The notes under the pieces: generated by a model | Told to the model about the DNA's origin: nothing | Seen by the model: only the letters and a program-made list of their open reading frames with translations | The model's database searches: none | Source: Aureobasidium sp. EXF-3400 | Taxonomy: Eukaryota; Ascomycota; Dothideomycetes; Dothideales; Saccotheciaceae | DNA: 64,000 nucleotides | Reading direction: 5' to 3' | Assembly (NCBI GenBank): GCA_024195585.1 | Contig: SWBL01000186.1 | Coordinates: forward strand, 33,904-97,903 | Shown: positions 10,131 through 20,372 of the stretch, in pieces | Layout: every line of letters begins with the position of its first letter | How positions within the stretch are numbered: position 1 is the stretch's first letter | Program-made: the position numbers and the translations under genes

Positions 10131-11444
10131 TCAGTCACCAGTCTGCTCTGCAGCAGCACCATCGTCGGTATCTTGAGTTGCGCCACCCTCAGCCATGCTT
10201 GTGTCTTCTTGCTCAGCTTGTGTGCTCGTGGCTTCTTGATTTGGTCCTGCAGCAGAAGAAGCTGCTTCAGCAGGCGTGTCTTCGTTGGTCTCGGCAACTA
10301 CTTCGGGTGCTGCGACTACCTTTCTCTTCTTGCGTGGACGACCTTTAGGTCTCGAGTCACGTCTGGCCTCAGGCAGACCTAAGCTCTGCCGCAACCTTTT
10401 ACCACTGGGTGCGCCTCCACGGGCACCGCCACGAGCTAGAGTTCTTCTCTTGCGCGTAACTAGCTTGTTACCGTCGGCATCGGCGTCCTTATTTGCATCG
10501 TCCTCATTTTCGTCTCCACTGCCTTCTTCCTCAGCTTCTTCTTCAGGATTCGGCCGAGCATATGCGGGACGTCGGTTCAGCCGGGTGAGTCGAGCGGTTT
10601 GTTCTGCTTTTTCTCTCTTTGCTCGCGCAGCTGCCTCTGCCTTGTCTTTCTTGCTACGCGCACTTTCCTTCTCGATGTAGTCCGCGCGCTCTTCCTCCCA
10701 TCCCTCGGGCGGATGGTAGACCTTGATGTTTGTGACAGGCACGGCATCTTGGTCGCCACGACGAGCCTTGATAGCTGACAAGGCTTCCAGGAACTTAGCC
10801 TGACTTGTTCGCTGAGCACTGGCGGTGGAAGGGAGAGCGATGCGCAAGCCTTGGGCTGTGGTGTGCTCAATCACGTCTCCTTCAGCTGTCGTATATGTAG
10901 TCTCTGGACCAGCATATGCGGCCCTGACAGCATTCGGTGGAGCGATTTCCCGAGGTTGGATGCTGGCTGGTACGGCGACAAGTCGAGCAGCGCTCGTACC
11001 CAAGACGTCGAAAGAAGGAGTGGAGCGAAGAGCTGTGTGGTCGGGGTCGAAGTCGGTCGGCGGCGGGGCGAGGAAGATCTGAGTAGCCAGATCGGTGGCC
11101 CATTGGCATGAGTAGATGGAGTTGTTGTAGGAGATGATTGGGTTCCTGTCATGCAAGCCGACAATCTGCATGCGCTCGGTTGTTGTGTTGGCCGAGTCTC
11201 CATCACCATCTTGAACTGCGCCGTCCTTGGTACCAGACTCGGAAGTGCCAGGGGCATTGGCGAGACTCTTGTTGGAGCCGCGGGTTGTCGACTTTTGAGC
11301 TTTCGTGCGCCTGTCTCTAGCAAGGGCGGGTGGAATGTGCGTTGTCAAGTCGAGGGTCAAGTAGAAATCGTCAGTCGCATTGGTGTCGTACTCGTACTCC
11401 CACTCAGACTCATCCTCCGAGCCTGCCATGTCTGTGCTTGTCAT
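10131..11444 (-). CDS. TFIIIC triple-barrel-domain protein (RNA polymerase III initiation factor subunit)
   Basis: 437 residues, single exon. The N-terminus, SEWEYEYDTNATDDFYLTLD, followed by IVGLHDRNPIISYNNSIYSCQW, matches the TFIIIC triple-barrel domain (the Tfc7/Sfc7 group), in which the pair of strands packs against the tau95-type partner. Residues 240-310 hold a charged segment of Lys/Arg/Ala repeats that is probably helical. The tail is basic and Gly/Arg-rich, ending in a KGRPRKKRKV AT-hook-like stretch and an acidic end. The AT-hook would suit a DNA-bound factor. The family call rests on the N-terminal motif; the tail is lineage-specific. Confidence 0.72.
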   Translation of the reverse strand: MTSTDMAGSEDESEWEYEYDTNATDDFYLTLDLTTHIPPALARDRRTKAQKSTTRGSNKSLANAPGTSESGTKDGAVQDGDGDSANTTTERMQIVGLHDRNPIISYNNSIYSCQWATDLATQIFLAPPPTDFDPDHTALRSTPSFDVLGTSAARLVAVPASIQPREIAPPNAVRAAYAGPETTYTTAEGDVIEHTTAQGLRIALPSTASAQRTSQAKFLEALSAIKARRGDQDAVPVTNIKVYHPPEGWEEERADYIEKESARSKKDKAEAAARAKREKAEQTARLTRLNRRPAYARPNPEEEAEEEGSGDENEDDANKDADADGNKLVTRKRRTLARGGARGGAPSGKRLRQSLGLPEARRDSRPKGRPRKKRKVVAAPEVVAETNEDTPAEAASSAAGPNQEATSTQAEQEDTSMAEGGATQDTDDGAAAEQTGD

Positions 11445-12331
11445 GTTTCCAGAGAGATGGCATGCTTAACTTTGGTTGATTGGCATGTTCATGTGCATGG
11501 CAGCTTCAAGCTTGAGGCTCAAACAATTTGGCCATGTTCAAACATTCGCGCCAAAGTCGACGGGCCGGGACTCGGAAGCAGGTGCTAGCGCCATGCGGCC
11601 TTAAGCTGCTGCATCCGATGGTGACGATTTTGATTGTCTCTCTCTCGGGCATCGGTCAACGAGGCTTGACATGGTTGCCTTGCATCCAGTTTCTCTGGCC
11701 TGCCTTGTTTCATCCTCTATATCTCTTTCCATCTTTTCAAATCGCTGTTGAATCAATTGCTGGTTTGATGAGTTTCTTGATTCCAGAAGCTTGCTCCTTC
11801 GTCATTATCACCCCGCATCCCGACACATCCGCAAAGGGTCCAAGTGCGCCCCTCGTCGCGACACCATCGAGTACGTGTTGCTTGACGCTCATATCGGAAA
11901 GAATTGCTGTTGCGTTTCCGGGTTATGCGTTGTTATGGCGCTGTGTCTCCTGCATTCTGCTGTTGGTTTTGATTGGCGTTGCTTGTCTTGAATGGCTGAC
12001 GCGGTTCCCTTGCCTTGTTTTGACCCAAAAAGCTTACTTGTCGTCACTTGCCTCCATTCAAACACAAATTGCTCGACCGATGGTTATGACTCTGTCTTCT
12101 TGTAGCATGTGATTACCTATACGGACTTTCGCTGACCCGTGCATCCGGATGACAGTGGATTCAGCTGCTTACAACGGCAATTTGGATCATCAACCATCTC
12201 GTACCACTTTCCTATCTTCTTCACCTCAGTACATTGCTGCCACTTTCCCTCACGACAGCCGCACTCCTTCCCATGTCATGAAGGAAGCTTACCACACTCG
12301 CTTCAAGAACACTCCCGCTGCAAAGGCTGTG
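11445..12331. other. Divergent promoter region, TFIIIC-type gene / Vps62-family gene
   Basis: About 890 bp between two divergently transcribed starts. It holds a hydrophobic open frame (11528-12112) that I do not accept as a gene, and an in-frame upstream extension of the Vps62 frame (12149-12331). No repeats are seen. Confidence 0.5.
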
Positions 12332-13828
12332 ATGTGCAAAAGCTGGATCCAGCCTATGGCTGTTGTACCTGCTATACTCTGCTGCTTGACACTAACATCA
12401 GCACATCCACACGCAGGCCAGGCCAGTCGTGTTGCCACTCAAGTCAAATCCTCCAGCTGGACTCAATCTTCTCTGTCATGGGTAAACAAACAGACTTGTC
12501 TATGGCTGAGCAATTGCGGAACAACGGGCTCAAGTGGCGAAGACTCGCTTTACCAGAACTTCCGGTCGGATCAGCAAACGCCTCTATCAGAATCCGGTCC
12601 ACTGGATAGACCGGATTCATCGGCTTTCTGGACCAGTGGTCTTGAAAGACCCGAGGACTGGTCAAAGGAAGAGCATCTCTCACGAAATATCCCTCAATAT
12701 GTCTACGACTACACGCCGTACGTCCATCTTTTCTCAGGAGAGCAATTTTGGCCGTGTGATATTGCTGAACATCTCGTCCATACTTCGCCGTATGCGAATT
12801 ACACCCTCATCCGAAGCATGGAGAACGATAGAACGCTTGACAACCTTGATGAGCTTAATGAGTATGGTCACTTCGCATATCTCAAAAGTGAGGACAATGT
12901 GGAAGAGAGACCAGATTGGTTAGGCGGAAGTTCGAACATACCTAGAGGCCCTGAGAATTCGTATGAAGAACCATCTGATCTAGAATCGAGGAACCCGCTG
13001 GGCGAGTCAGGACATTTGCGGGGTCAGAAACGACGTGATGACTCTGGAAGACATGGTCCCGAAGATCGTGGCAAGCCCTCAGACAAACTGCAAGAACGCG
13101 GTGGACACAGCTCTGCACCAGCAGTGCTCATCGTTGTGCCCAAGGAAGACGGAGTGGTCGACGCATTCTGGTTCTACTTCTACAGCTACAACCTTGGAAA
13201 CAAGGTACTGAACATCCGATTCGGTAACCATGTGGGAGACTGGGAGCACTCGATGGTCAGATTCCGTAATGGTACGCCTGAAGCAGTGTACATCTCGGAA
13301 CATGGAGCGGGAGAGGCCTACGCATACCATGCCATCGAGAAGTACGGCAAGCGGCCAGTCGTTTACAGTGCAACGGGCACACACGCGATTTACGCAACGC
13401 CAGGATTACACCCGTACGTATTGCCGTGGGGCCTCTTGCACGATCAGACGGATAAAGGACCACTCTGGGACCCAAACCTCAACCATCACGCGTATGTGTA
13501 CAACTACACGGCTCGAGACTTGAAATCGTCGGCGCAGACACCGTATGCACCGGTGAGTTGGTTCAATTTTAAGGGCCACTGGGGTGATAAAATCTACCCC
13601 ATGAGCGACAAGAGGCAGTACCAATTCTGGGGGCAGTATCATTACGTGAGCGGGCCCTTTGGACCACGTTTCAAGAACCTAGGTCGCAAGAAGGTTTGCC
13701 AGAACATGCAAACACAGTGTATAATCAGACATTGGCTCGGAGAAGAGGAGGGCAGCAACGACGGAGAGAAGAAACTGCCAGGAGAAGAAACAGGGAATGA
13801 GATAGAGGGATCAGAGACGACAGAGTAG
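12332..13828 (+). CDS. Vps62-family secreted/vacuolar protein
   Basis: 498 residues from the ATG at 12332. This start is preferred because it gives a signal peptide: MCKSWIQPMAVVPAILCC followed by LTLTSAHPHA. An upstream in-frame ATG at 12149 would bury it under 61 residues of low-quality sequence. The body has the Vps62 pattern: VYDYTPYVHLFSGEQFWPCD near residue 110, then VDAFWFYFYSYN, GNHVGDWEHSMVRF, YISEHGAGEAYAY and SATGTHAIYATPG. Yeast Vps62 is linked to vacuolar protein sorting, but its biochemistry is not settled. A hydrophilic insert rich in Arg/Asp/Gly (about residues 200-260) interrupts the domain. The C-terminus is acidic. Confidence 0.87.
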   Translation: MCKSWIQPMAVVPAILCCLTLTSAHPHAGQASRVATQVKSSSWTQSSLSWVNKQTCLWLSNCGTTGSSGEDSLYQNFRSDQQTPLSESGPLDRPDSSAFWTSGLERPEDWSKEEHLSRNIPQYVYDYTPYVHLFSGEQFWPCDIAEHLVHTSPYANYTLIRSMENDRTLDNLDELNEYGHFAYLKSEDNVEERPDWLGGSSNIPRGPENSYEEPSDLESRNPLGESGHLRGQKRRDDSGRHGPEDRGKPSDKLQERGGHSSAPAVLIVVPKEDGVVDAFWFYFYSYNLGNKVLNIRFGNHVGDWEHSMVRFRNGTPEAVYISEHGAGEAYAYHAIEKYGKRPVVYSATGTHAIYATPGLHPYVLPWGLLHDQTDKGPLWDPNLNHHAYVYNYTARDLKSSAQTPYAPVSWFNFKGHWGDKIYPMSDKRQYQFWGQYHYVSGPFGPRFKNLGRKKVCQNMQTQCIIRHWLGEEEGSNDGEKKLPGEETGNEIEGSETTE

Positions 13829-14393
13829 CGGACGGGGAAGTGCATCAGGCAAGCATAAGGAGAATTGACATGACATATGTTTCAGGGTTTCCCAACCATC
13901 AGCTCGGTGTATATAGGTATCCTTTTGCAGCAGGGCGATAAGGAAATGGGAATAAAGCTTATCAAGGTTCCAATGTTATCTAACGCCAATGCAATTAGGG
14001 CTGTGGCTAGTGCGTCACGATGGGCTCACGAGTCACGACGAAACAGGCAGGAATGGCGTGAATGGTGCCATGCGCTCAGCAATGCGTCGTGACTCGTTGG
14101 GCAGGCACATGAGTCTAGCTATGGGTCTGATGTCTTTTCTGCAAGCCCTTCGCTCTGTTTTGCTGCTTGCATGATGGAAATGATCGAACACTGATGCTGT
14201 TGTCTGTACATGAATAAACGGCCGCTCCGTACGATAAGAAGCAATACCCCAGATCGACAACGCATCCTGTCCGCGTGTGTCAAGCAACAAGCAACATCAA
14301 CTGCAGCCAACCCAGAGCACTCCTTGCTTGCACCCTTTCCCCTAAGAAGAATCTGAACCTCCATCCTAAGCTACACACAACCATCGAGTCAAC
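13829..14393. other. Intergenic region with a 13-bp inverted repeat
   Basis: Lies between the Vps62-family gene and the 565-residue orphan. It holds the perfect inverted repeat at 14028-14097 listed separately; the rest is without recognisable features. Confidence 0.5.
14028..14097. repeat. Perfect 13-bp inverted repeat upstream of the orphan gene
   Basis: Arms ACGAGTCACGACG (14028-14040) and CGTCGTGACTCGT (14085-14097) are exact complements, separated by 44 nt. Each contains the half-site TGACTC, as bound by Gcn4/CpcA-type bZIP factors. It lies about 300 bp before the start at 14394, a plausible regulatory position. Confidence 0.6.
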
Positions 14394-16091
14394 ATGGCCT
14401 TCCGACAGCCGCTCCAGCAGCGGCGTCAAATCCAACGACCAGCATCCATCCCACACTCCCTTGTCGCCCATGACGCCACACATCACGGTCGTGTGGATGA
14501 GTCGCAAGAGTGGATCCTCTTCTCACCACAACACGAAACCGAACCCTCTTTGACCTCGTACACCTCGCAAACATCTCACATTCAACAAGCCCCCGGCTTT
14601 TCTGATCTTGATTCTATACAGACTGGCGACCGTTCGAATCAAAGGCAAGCCGACGACGATGCTGAGGCCACCTGCCAAGGCACCAACATTGATGAAGAGG
14701 ATGAAGAAGAGTTGGACAGTCTAGACGACGGCCTACATACCTTCCATCCATCCTTCTCTCTCGATCAGAGTGATGGTGCAGTGCTGCCCAACCATGATGG
14801 CATGGGCTCCTTCCCCGCACTCTACCATAACAATGACAATGTCCAAGAACATCTATGGCAGTTTGAGAGATACAATCCAACCAATCGACGTCGATCTCAA
14901 CGAAGGCGCAGCAGTGTACAGCGCAAGTTTGATGCCCTGGAGGATCTGGAAACGGACAAACAAGAGGAGAGGCGACTACGTATTGAGAAGTGGCGTTTGG
15001 AACAAAGTCGTGCCGTGTTTGAGGAGATCGAGAAGGAGACTCGCAGACGGAGGAAGAGACTATCAATCGCTTCGCGTACTGCTTCGACTGCCGCGTCAAA
15101 TGCAGACACTGAGACCGAGTCATTCTGGCAGCGTGTCACTCGCAGAGTCATCAAAGATCTCATGGGCTTGGATGACACCACTCTATCCGTCATATTCGGC
15201 GAAGAACTCGCTCCAGAATCTCAAACGACGCCGACTCAGCAGTCTCCTTTGGCCGAAGCCTTTTCAGCACATCAAGATCGAATATGGGAGAACCGGCTTC
15301 TGAACAGAATTGCGAAGGAGCTTGGTATGCTCGCTAATAAACTTGCCGAACACGATCGTCAAGATCGCACCTTCAGCACGTACAAATCTTACCAGGTTGA
15401 TCAGTCCGCTCAATCACAGCCACGGCAGATCCCTGCGTCCACTGCGACAGCTCACTCCATCGATGCTCCCGACTCCAACATTGCTCCTCCACTTTTTGCC
15501 CCTACTTTCGCAAACCCCCCTGTATCACCTGCTGTTGAAGCAGACACTTCCCTATGGGGCATCCCAGAACAACCCCAAGAATCTGCTGAAGATGAAGCGC
15601 CACAACAAGATAAAGATCAAGAAACCGAGTATTGGGAGCGCGACTTGGACATTGGAGTGGTATTCAGATACCTCCGCAGCCGCTTCACATCACGTCCACC
15701 ATCACCATCTCCTGTCGACTCACCGCCGCAAACACAACCAGCATCACAGAGTGTTCTACCAGCAGACTGGGCATCACCTAACAATGCTGCCGTTACAGCT
15801 TCCGCACTAGGTACTTCTCCAGAGTCAAGACGTCGAGCCGATCTCATCAGACGACACCACCCGCTCGTATCTCATGCAGCCTCGGTGTCGGCGCAACGCA
15901 GACGTGAGAGTGTCTTGTTGCACACACTCATGCATCGCCGTGCACAGAGCAGCAGTTGTGCTAGTCAAAGCACCAAGCGCACGCGTTCTGGAGGTTCGCG
16001 CCGCTACTGGGATTTCCCGAGCAGCACTGGCAGTGTGGTCAGTGTTGGAAGCACTGGCGAGGGTGTTTTGGGTGGTTGGGGCGAGGTTTGA
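14394..16091 (+). CDS. Hypothetical protein, 565 residues
   Basis: Single exon; the start AACATGGCC fits fungal context. Function not recognised. Visible features are an N-terminal DESQEWILFSPQ motif (residues 37-48), an acidic run EEDEEELDSLDDG (near 104-116), and a strongly charged helical segment rich in Glu/Arg (residues 190-225: RRLRIEKWRLEQSRAVFEE). A compact segment follows, SFWQRVTRRVIKDLMGLDD, which looks amphipathic. The C-terminal half is Pro/Ser/Gln-rich and probably disordered. There is no signal peptide or clear membrane span. Homologues with the DE[S/T]QEW[I/V]LF start probably exist in other filamentous fungi, but I cannot name the family. Confidence 0.75.
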   Translation: MAFRQPLQQRRQIQRPASIPHSLVAHDATHHGRVDESQEWILFSPQHETEPSLTSYTSQTSHIQQAPGFSDLDSIQTGDRSNQRQADDDAEATCQGTNIDEEDEEELDSLDDGLHTFHPSFSLDQSDGAVLPNHDGMGSFPALYHNNDNVQEHLWQFERYNPTNRRRSQRRRSSVQRKFDALEDLETDKQEERRLRIEKWRLEQSRAVFEEIEKETRRRRKRLSIASRTASTAASNADTETESFWQRVTRRVIKDLMGLDDTTLSVIFGEELAPESQTTPTQQSPLAEAFSAHQDRIWENRLLNRIAKELGMLANKLAEHDRQDRTFSTYKSYQVDQSAQSQPRQIPASTATAHSIDAPDSNIAPPLFAPTFANPPVSPAVEADTSLWGIPEQPQESAEDEAPQQDKDQETEYWERDLDIGVVFRYLRSRFTSRPPSPSPVDSPPQTQPASQSVLPADWASPNNAAVTASALGTSPESRRRADLIRRHHPLVSHAASVSAQRRRESVLLHTLMHRRAQSSSCASQSTKRTRSGGSRRYWDFPSSTGSVVSVGSTGEGVLGGWGEV

Positions 16092-16473
16092 GGGATGATG
16101 CTCGGCGTACTCAAGGCGGGACCTGGGCATCGCATATTTTCATTCTGTACGATTGGAACGAGTTGGTGCGGATTGGCTGTTCAACGCATATCATGTTCTT
16201 GTTCCGCATTTTGCATTTGGCTGTTTTTCATCTCTTCCCTTTTTGCCATGACTTTTCCTTTTGCTCTCCTCTTACACCATATGGCAAGTATCCATCTTAG
16301 AACCACCAGACAGAGATACCAGAAACCTAGAATCATCTCCTTTTCACGAAACAAAACTCAAGGGGTTTTCCAACCATCTTGATGAAAATACTTGTACATT
16401 ATTTTACACAGTGAAGAAGCCAAGATTGAGCTGCATCACTCTAGCAAACCTCAAGACTTAATCCTCTCGCCAT
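16092..16473. other. Short convergent intergenic region
   Basis: 3' flanks of the 565-residue orphan and the Mtf2-like gene, which converge here. Nothing else is seen. Confidence 0.5.
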
Positions 16474-17859
16474 CTACTCCCCACTTTCAAGCTCCCTAAT
16501 AGGCCGCCGGGAAAGGCCTGGCAACTCCAGCTCTTCCAGCTCCTCCTTACTCCTCATCTCTCGTTCTTGAAGTTTTCTCTGCACCCTACTCTCTTGCTCA
16601 GCCAAACTCTGTTCAACCTTGACCCTCCACTTCTCCATTGTCGCAAAATCTCTACGGTATTTTTCTGTCGTAAACAACGACTTTACCGAGGGACCTAGTT
16701 TGTTCTTTTTGATGCAGTCGCTGCGGTATTGGAGTATGTAGTCCAAAACTTTGAGGGTAGAAGGTGAGGGTTCGATGACGTTGTCTTCCATTTCTTGGAG
16801 CAGTTCGTTGCAAGTGTCTATGTCTGCGAATTTGCGGAAGTAGAAGGCGAGCAGTTGGTTGTAGAGGTCTGCGGTGGTTGCTAGTGCGTAGGCTGAGGGA
16901 CCGAGTTGTTTGATTCGCGGCAAGATGGCGAGGATGAGGTTGGAGGTGGGAAAACGCCTTCGGAGTATTGAAGCGGCGGTGACCAGACGTAAGGGAAAGA
17001 CTTGCATCAGGAAGCGACGTCGTTCGGGTGTGATTTTCGCAGCAGCAGGGGCAAGACTGTCGAGGTGCAGGAGGGCTATTTGAGAGAACAGACGCGTTTC
17101 CAGAATCGACCAGAGCATTGTATCTGTAGGTGCATCGTTCAAAGCCTTGAGTGTGCGTCTGTCTTCGCGGCTGAGTTTTTTAAACTCGCTTTCCTCTCGT
17201 TCTTCTGTACCGGATGTTTCTGTATCGGCGGTGAGACTCTGGATGTCCTGTTCAATCTTTCCGAGCTCCTTTCCAGTTGCTGCTGTCTTCGCTGCGCCGG
17301 CGCCACCTCTTGCTAATCTCTTGGTTTGTGAAGTTGCACTTTTCTTGGAGAGTGCACGGATCCTGTGCTCGGTATCTTGTTGTTCCTGTTCGCTGGCCTC
17401 GATGGCTGTGATCGCTTCGTTGAGTACATCATCTAGACTTATAAATGTATTTTGTTGTGGTGGTGTCCTTGTCCGGGTAGCAGGTCGTTTGGGAGCATTG
17501 GCCAGAGCTTCGAGTTGAGCGAAAGCATGACGCTCTGTCCCTGTAAGGGACTCTCCTTGAATAGTGTCTTGCACGACAGGTGGTTCGACGGCTCCAGGGG
17601 TCTCAAAGGGCACAAAGTCTTCGTATTCAGACTTGGTCGTGGTGTGTGCGGTCGTGGACGTAGGTTCTCGAGCTGGTCGCTTGATCTTGGGCTTGCGATC
17701 GGTCTTTTCGGCGTTCTCTTTGGCCAGGTCTTGTAGTGCGCTGTAGTAGCGGCGCAGCGTGGGCGTTTGGTAGAGGAAAGGTAATGTGTAGGCGTTTCTA
17801 GATGTGTATAACTTTAAGCCTCTGCCGAGAGCTTGACCAGCATTTGCGCATCCAGACAT
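16474..17859 (-). CDS. Mtf2/Nam1-like mitochondrial RNA-maturation and translation factor
   Basis: 461 residues, single exon. The N-terminus is basic, with Ser/Tyr and no acidic residues (GLKLYTSRNAYTLPFLYQ, TLRRYYSALQDL), like a mitochondrial presequence. The middle is charged and low complexity. Residues 265-420 form the recognisable Mtf2-type helical domain: MLWSILETRLFSQIALLH, FPTSNLILAILPRIKQLGPSAY, ATTADLYNQLLAFYFRKFADID and LLQEMEDNVIEPSPSTL. In yeast Mtf2/Nam1 supports mitochondrial RNA processing and translation. The family call is by pattern, not alignment. It is divergent from CMR1 with 310 bp between starts. Confidence 0.68.
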   Translation of the reverse strand: MSGCANAGQALGRGLKLYTSRNAYTLPFLYQTPTLRRYYSALQDLAKENAEKTDRKPKIKRPAREPTSTTAHTTTKSEYEDFVPFETPGAVEPPVVQDTIQGESLTGTERHAFAQLEALANAPKRPATRTRTPPQQNTFISLDDVLNEAITAIEASEQEQQDTEHRIRALSKKSATSQTKRLARGGAGAAKTAATGKELGKIEQDIQSLTADTETSGTEEREESEFKKLSREDRRTLKALNDAPTDTMLWSILETRLFSQIALLHLDSLAPAAAKITPERRRFLMQVFPLRLVTAASILRRRFPTSNLILAILPRIKQLGPSAYALATTADLYNQLLAFYFRKFADIDTCNELLQEMEDNVIEPSPSTLKVLDYILQYRSDCIKKNKLGPSVKSLFTTEKYRRDFATMEKWRVKVEQSLAEQESRVQRKLQEREMRSKEELEELELPGLSRRPIRELESGE

Positions 17860-18169
17860 TTTTCGATTATAGGATTATTTCAGCGGCCTGGTCACTCGGT
17901 GGCGATGGTGGTGATATGCCAGTGTCCAGCTTTTTAGTATGGTTTCTCTCCCTGTCCAGCAGGCCGGTATATGCTTGTTTCGCAAAGTTGTTCTAGGTTG
18001 TGATATAGCACCTGTTGGTCGAACCAAAAGTGTTTTCGATCGGAATTTTGGATCGACAGAGACCGATCCATGCACGTCACCAAAACGCGAGATTCGAGAT
18101 TCGCGTCTCCCTCGACTTTCTCGAGAGAGCCAAAGTGACAAACTATCATCATCAACATAATACATCACC
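17860..18169. promoter_or_regulatory. Divergent promoter of the Mtf2-like gene and CMR1
   Basis: 310 bp between two start codons facing away from each other. It must carry both promoters. No single motif stands out. Confidence 0.5.
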
Positions 18170-19801
18170 ATGCCTAAGAAATCTGCTGCCGAGCTCAGCG
18201 AGTATGAGTTGCAACGACAGGAAAACATAGCCAAAAACCAAGCTCTGCTTCGTCAATTGCAACTCGAAGCTGCATCTGCTGGTATCGCGCCCAAGAAACC
18301 CTCACGCGCCACTCCTGACAAGGCTGCCAAAAAGAAGAAGACGCCTGTGCAAAAAGTGAAAGAGGAGGTCCAGCCACGGAGAACTTCGAGTCGACTGCGA
18401 GGCATTGTTGCAGACAGCGAAATCGCAAAGAGAAAAGCAGAGGAAGAGTCGGAACTGTTGGCTCAGGCCGAGCGAGCCAAAAGACAGCGTGTCTCGGAGG
18501 ACTTGCGTTTCTCAGATGTCGTTGTGGCAGGAAAGGACTGGGATCAGAGTGGCAACTTCTTACGGCTGGTCGGACCTGCTAATCCTGGCGAAAGAACATT
18601 CACTGCCCAACATGTCAAGGAAACCACCGACAAGGAATTGAAGGAGCTCCGCGAACGCATGAGCAATCTGGAATTGTGGGAAGGCTTTGAACCAAACAGG
18701 ATCAAAATCACTCCCGAGAGAATCTACTCTCTGGGCTTCCACCCAACCACCGACAAAGCCCTTGTCTTTGCTGGAGACAAGCTAGGAAGCTTGGGTCTCT
18801 TTGACGCCTCGCAACAACCCACGCCTAACATAAAGAACGAAGATGATGACGAATCAGACGATGAGGAAGCTACTCCTTCAATAACGACTCTCAAGATCCA
18901 TACACGCACAATTTCTGCCTTCCAATTCTCCCCTCACGATCCAAACGCTTTATACTCTGCCAGTTACGACAGTTCGATCCGCAAACTCGATCTTCAAAAA
19001 GGTGTAGCCGTGGAAGCTTACGCGCCAATCTCGAAAGACGACGATGAACCTCTGAGCGGCGTTGAGATGTCGCAATTTGATCCCCATACTCTGTTCTTCA
19101 GTACCTTGAACGGCAACTTTGGCCGTCACGACACAAGATCCAAGCCAGGCAGTGGCACCGACATATTCGCCTTGGCAGAAAAGAAGATTGGAGGCTTCAG
19201 TCTCAATCCCGCGCATCCTCACATCTTTGCTACCGCATCATTAGATCGCTACCTACGCCTCTGGGATATGAGAATGTTGAAAGGAGATGGTGACGACAGA
19301 GCGCCAATGGAAATTGGAGCTCATGAGAGCAGATTGAGTGTTTCTCACGCAGCTTTCAATTCTGCAGGCCAGATTGCTACAGCGAGTTACGACGATACGG
19401 TAAAGATTTACGACTTCAGCAGTGTTGGAACATTGGCTGCTGGCACAGAATTGAATGAAGAAAAAATGACACCAACGACTATCATCCCCCACAACAATCA
19501 GACTGGCCGTTGGGTCACCATGTACGTATACCTCTTTCCCTCTTTGTGGGCTCGAGACCCCTTTGCTGACAAGAGACACAGTCTTCGCGCGCAATGGCAA
19601 CTCCAACCAGCCGACAACATCCAACGCTTCGTCATTGGAAATATGAATAGATTCGTAGACGTGTACGCTTCAAACGGACAACAATTGGCTCAACTCGGAG
19701 GAGAAGGTATTACAGCTGTGCCTAGTGTTGCACAGTTCCATCAGAGCAGAGATTGGATCGCTGCAGGCACTGCTAGTGGAAAGTTGTGTCTGTGGATGTA
19801 A
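18170..19801 (+). CDS. CMR1: WD40 DNA-damage-binding protein Cmr1 (DDB2-like)
   Basis: 523 residues after removal of a 60-nt intron (19522-19581); exons are 18170-19521 and 19582-19801. The intron is a multiple of three and has no stop, so the frame reads through it. It has a clear donor GTACGT, and removing it restores the conserved GRWVTILRAQWQ. The N-terminus is [20 protein letters not shown] followed by a basic stretch. The WD40 propeller begins near residue 180, with blades such as [36 protein letters not shown] and [15 protein letters not shown]. Length matches yeast Cmr1 (522). The protein binds UV-damaged DNA and gathers at nuclear quality-control foci under replication stress. Confidence 0.94.
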   Translation: MPKKSAAELSEYELQRQENIAKNQALLRQLQLEAASAGIAPKKPSRATPDKAAKKKKTPVQKVKEEVQPRRTSSRLRGIVADSEIAKRKAEEESELLAQAERAKRQRVSEDLRFSDVVVAGKDWDQSGNFLRLVGPANPGERTFTAQHVKETTDKELKELRERMSNLELWEGFEPNRIKITPERIYSLGFHPTTDKALVFAGDKLGSLGLFDASQQPTPNIKNEDDDESDDEEATPSITTLKIHTRTISAFQFSPHDPNALYSASYDSSIRKLDLQKGVAVEAYAPISKDDDEPLSGVEMSQFDPHTLFFSTLNGNFGRHDTRSKPGSGTDIFALAEKKIGGFSLNPAHPHIFATASLDRYLRLWDMRMLKGDGDDRAPMEIGAHESRLSVSHAAFNSAGQIATASYDDTVKIYDFSSVGTLAAGTELNEEKMTPTTIIPHNNQTGRWVTMYVYLFPSLWARDPFADKRHSLRAQWQLQPADNIQRFVIGNMNRFVDVYASNGQQLAQLGGEGITAVPSVAQFHQSRDWIAAGTASGKLCLWM

Positions 19802-20372
19802 GCATGTATGGAGAGCTGGATAAAAATACAGAATGGTTGTTCGCATTCTTGGTGTTAGGCATGATGACAGGATGAAGAATATGGTCGTTACAAGCATGAA
19901 GTAGCATTCTTACCTCAAACGAAAGGTCCTCTCGGTTCACATAACCAAAGTTTCGATCTGGGAAATCTACCATAAAGACGTCATGACATTCGCCGGATCC
20001 ACTTCATCCTGATCATCTGTGGTCGACTCGTTCGAGATGTCATTGAAGTATAGAATCTGAAGTTGAGCATTCCAAATTCGAAAAAACTAGTTATGTCAAC
20101 CACAACCACAACTTATGCCATTCAAGGTCTATGATAAGATGAGTATTACCCGTTAGAATGCCACCACAAGTAAAGACACACACGAAAGCAAAAGTAGAAT
20201 GGGATTAATGGCAAAACCAAGCTCCCAGAGTATGTTAATGGTGCAACCCTGACTCGGTCGCTCCTTCTACCAGAAAATTGCTTACCAACCAATTCACTCA
20301 TTTATATATTCAGCTGTAGTTTAGCCACCTCTGAACAGCTTACCGTCTTTGCACCTTACTTAGACCCAGCTA
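19802..20372. other. Intergenic region with unexplained coding-like minus-strand segments
   Basis: Between CMR1 and the 174-residue orphan. On the minus strand an open segment ends ...STTDDQDEVDPANVMTSLW at a TAG near 19971, and a leucine-rich open segment lies further upstream. I could not join them into a convincing gene (see findings). Confidence 0.35.

Noticed and set aside
11528..12112. Hydrophobic 194-codon plus-strand open frame upstream of the Vps62-family gene
   Set aside because: Cysteine- and leucine-rich without any motif, no fungal start context, and it lies in a divergent promoter; most likely chance.
12149..12331. In-frame 61-residue N-terminal extension of the Vps62-family protein
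   Set aside because: It would hide a clear signal peptide beginning at 12332 and has low-quality, non-conserved composition.
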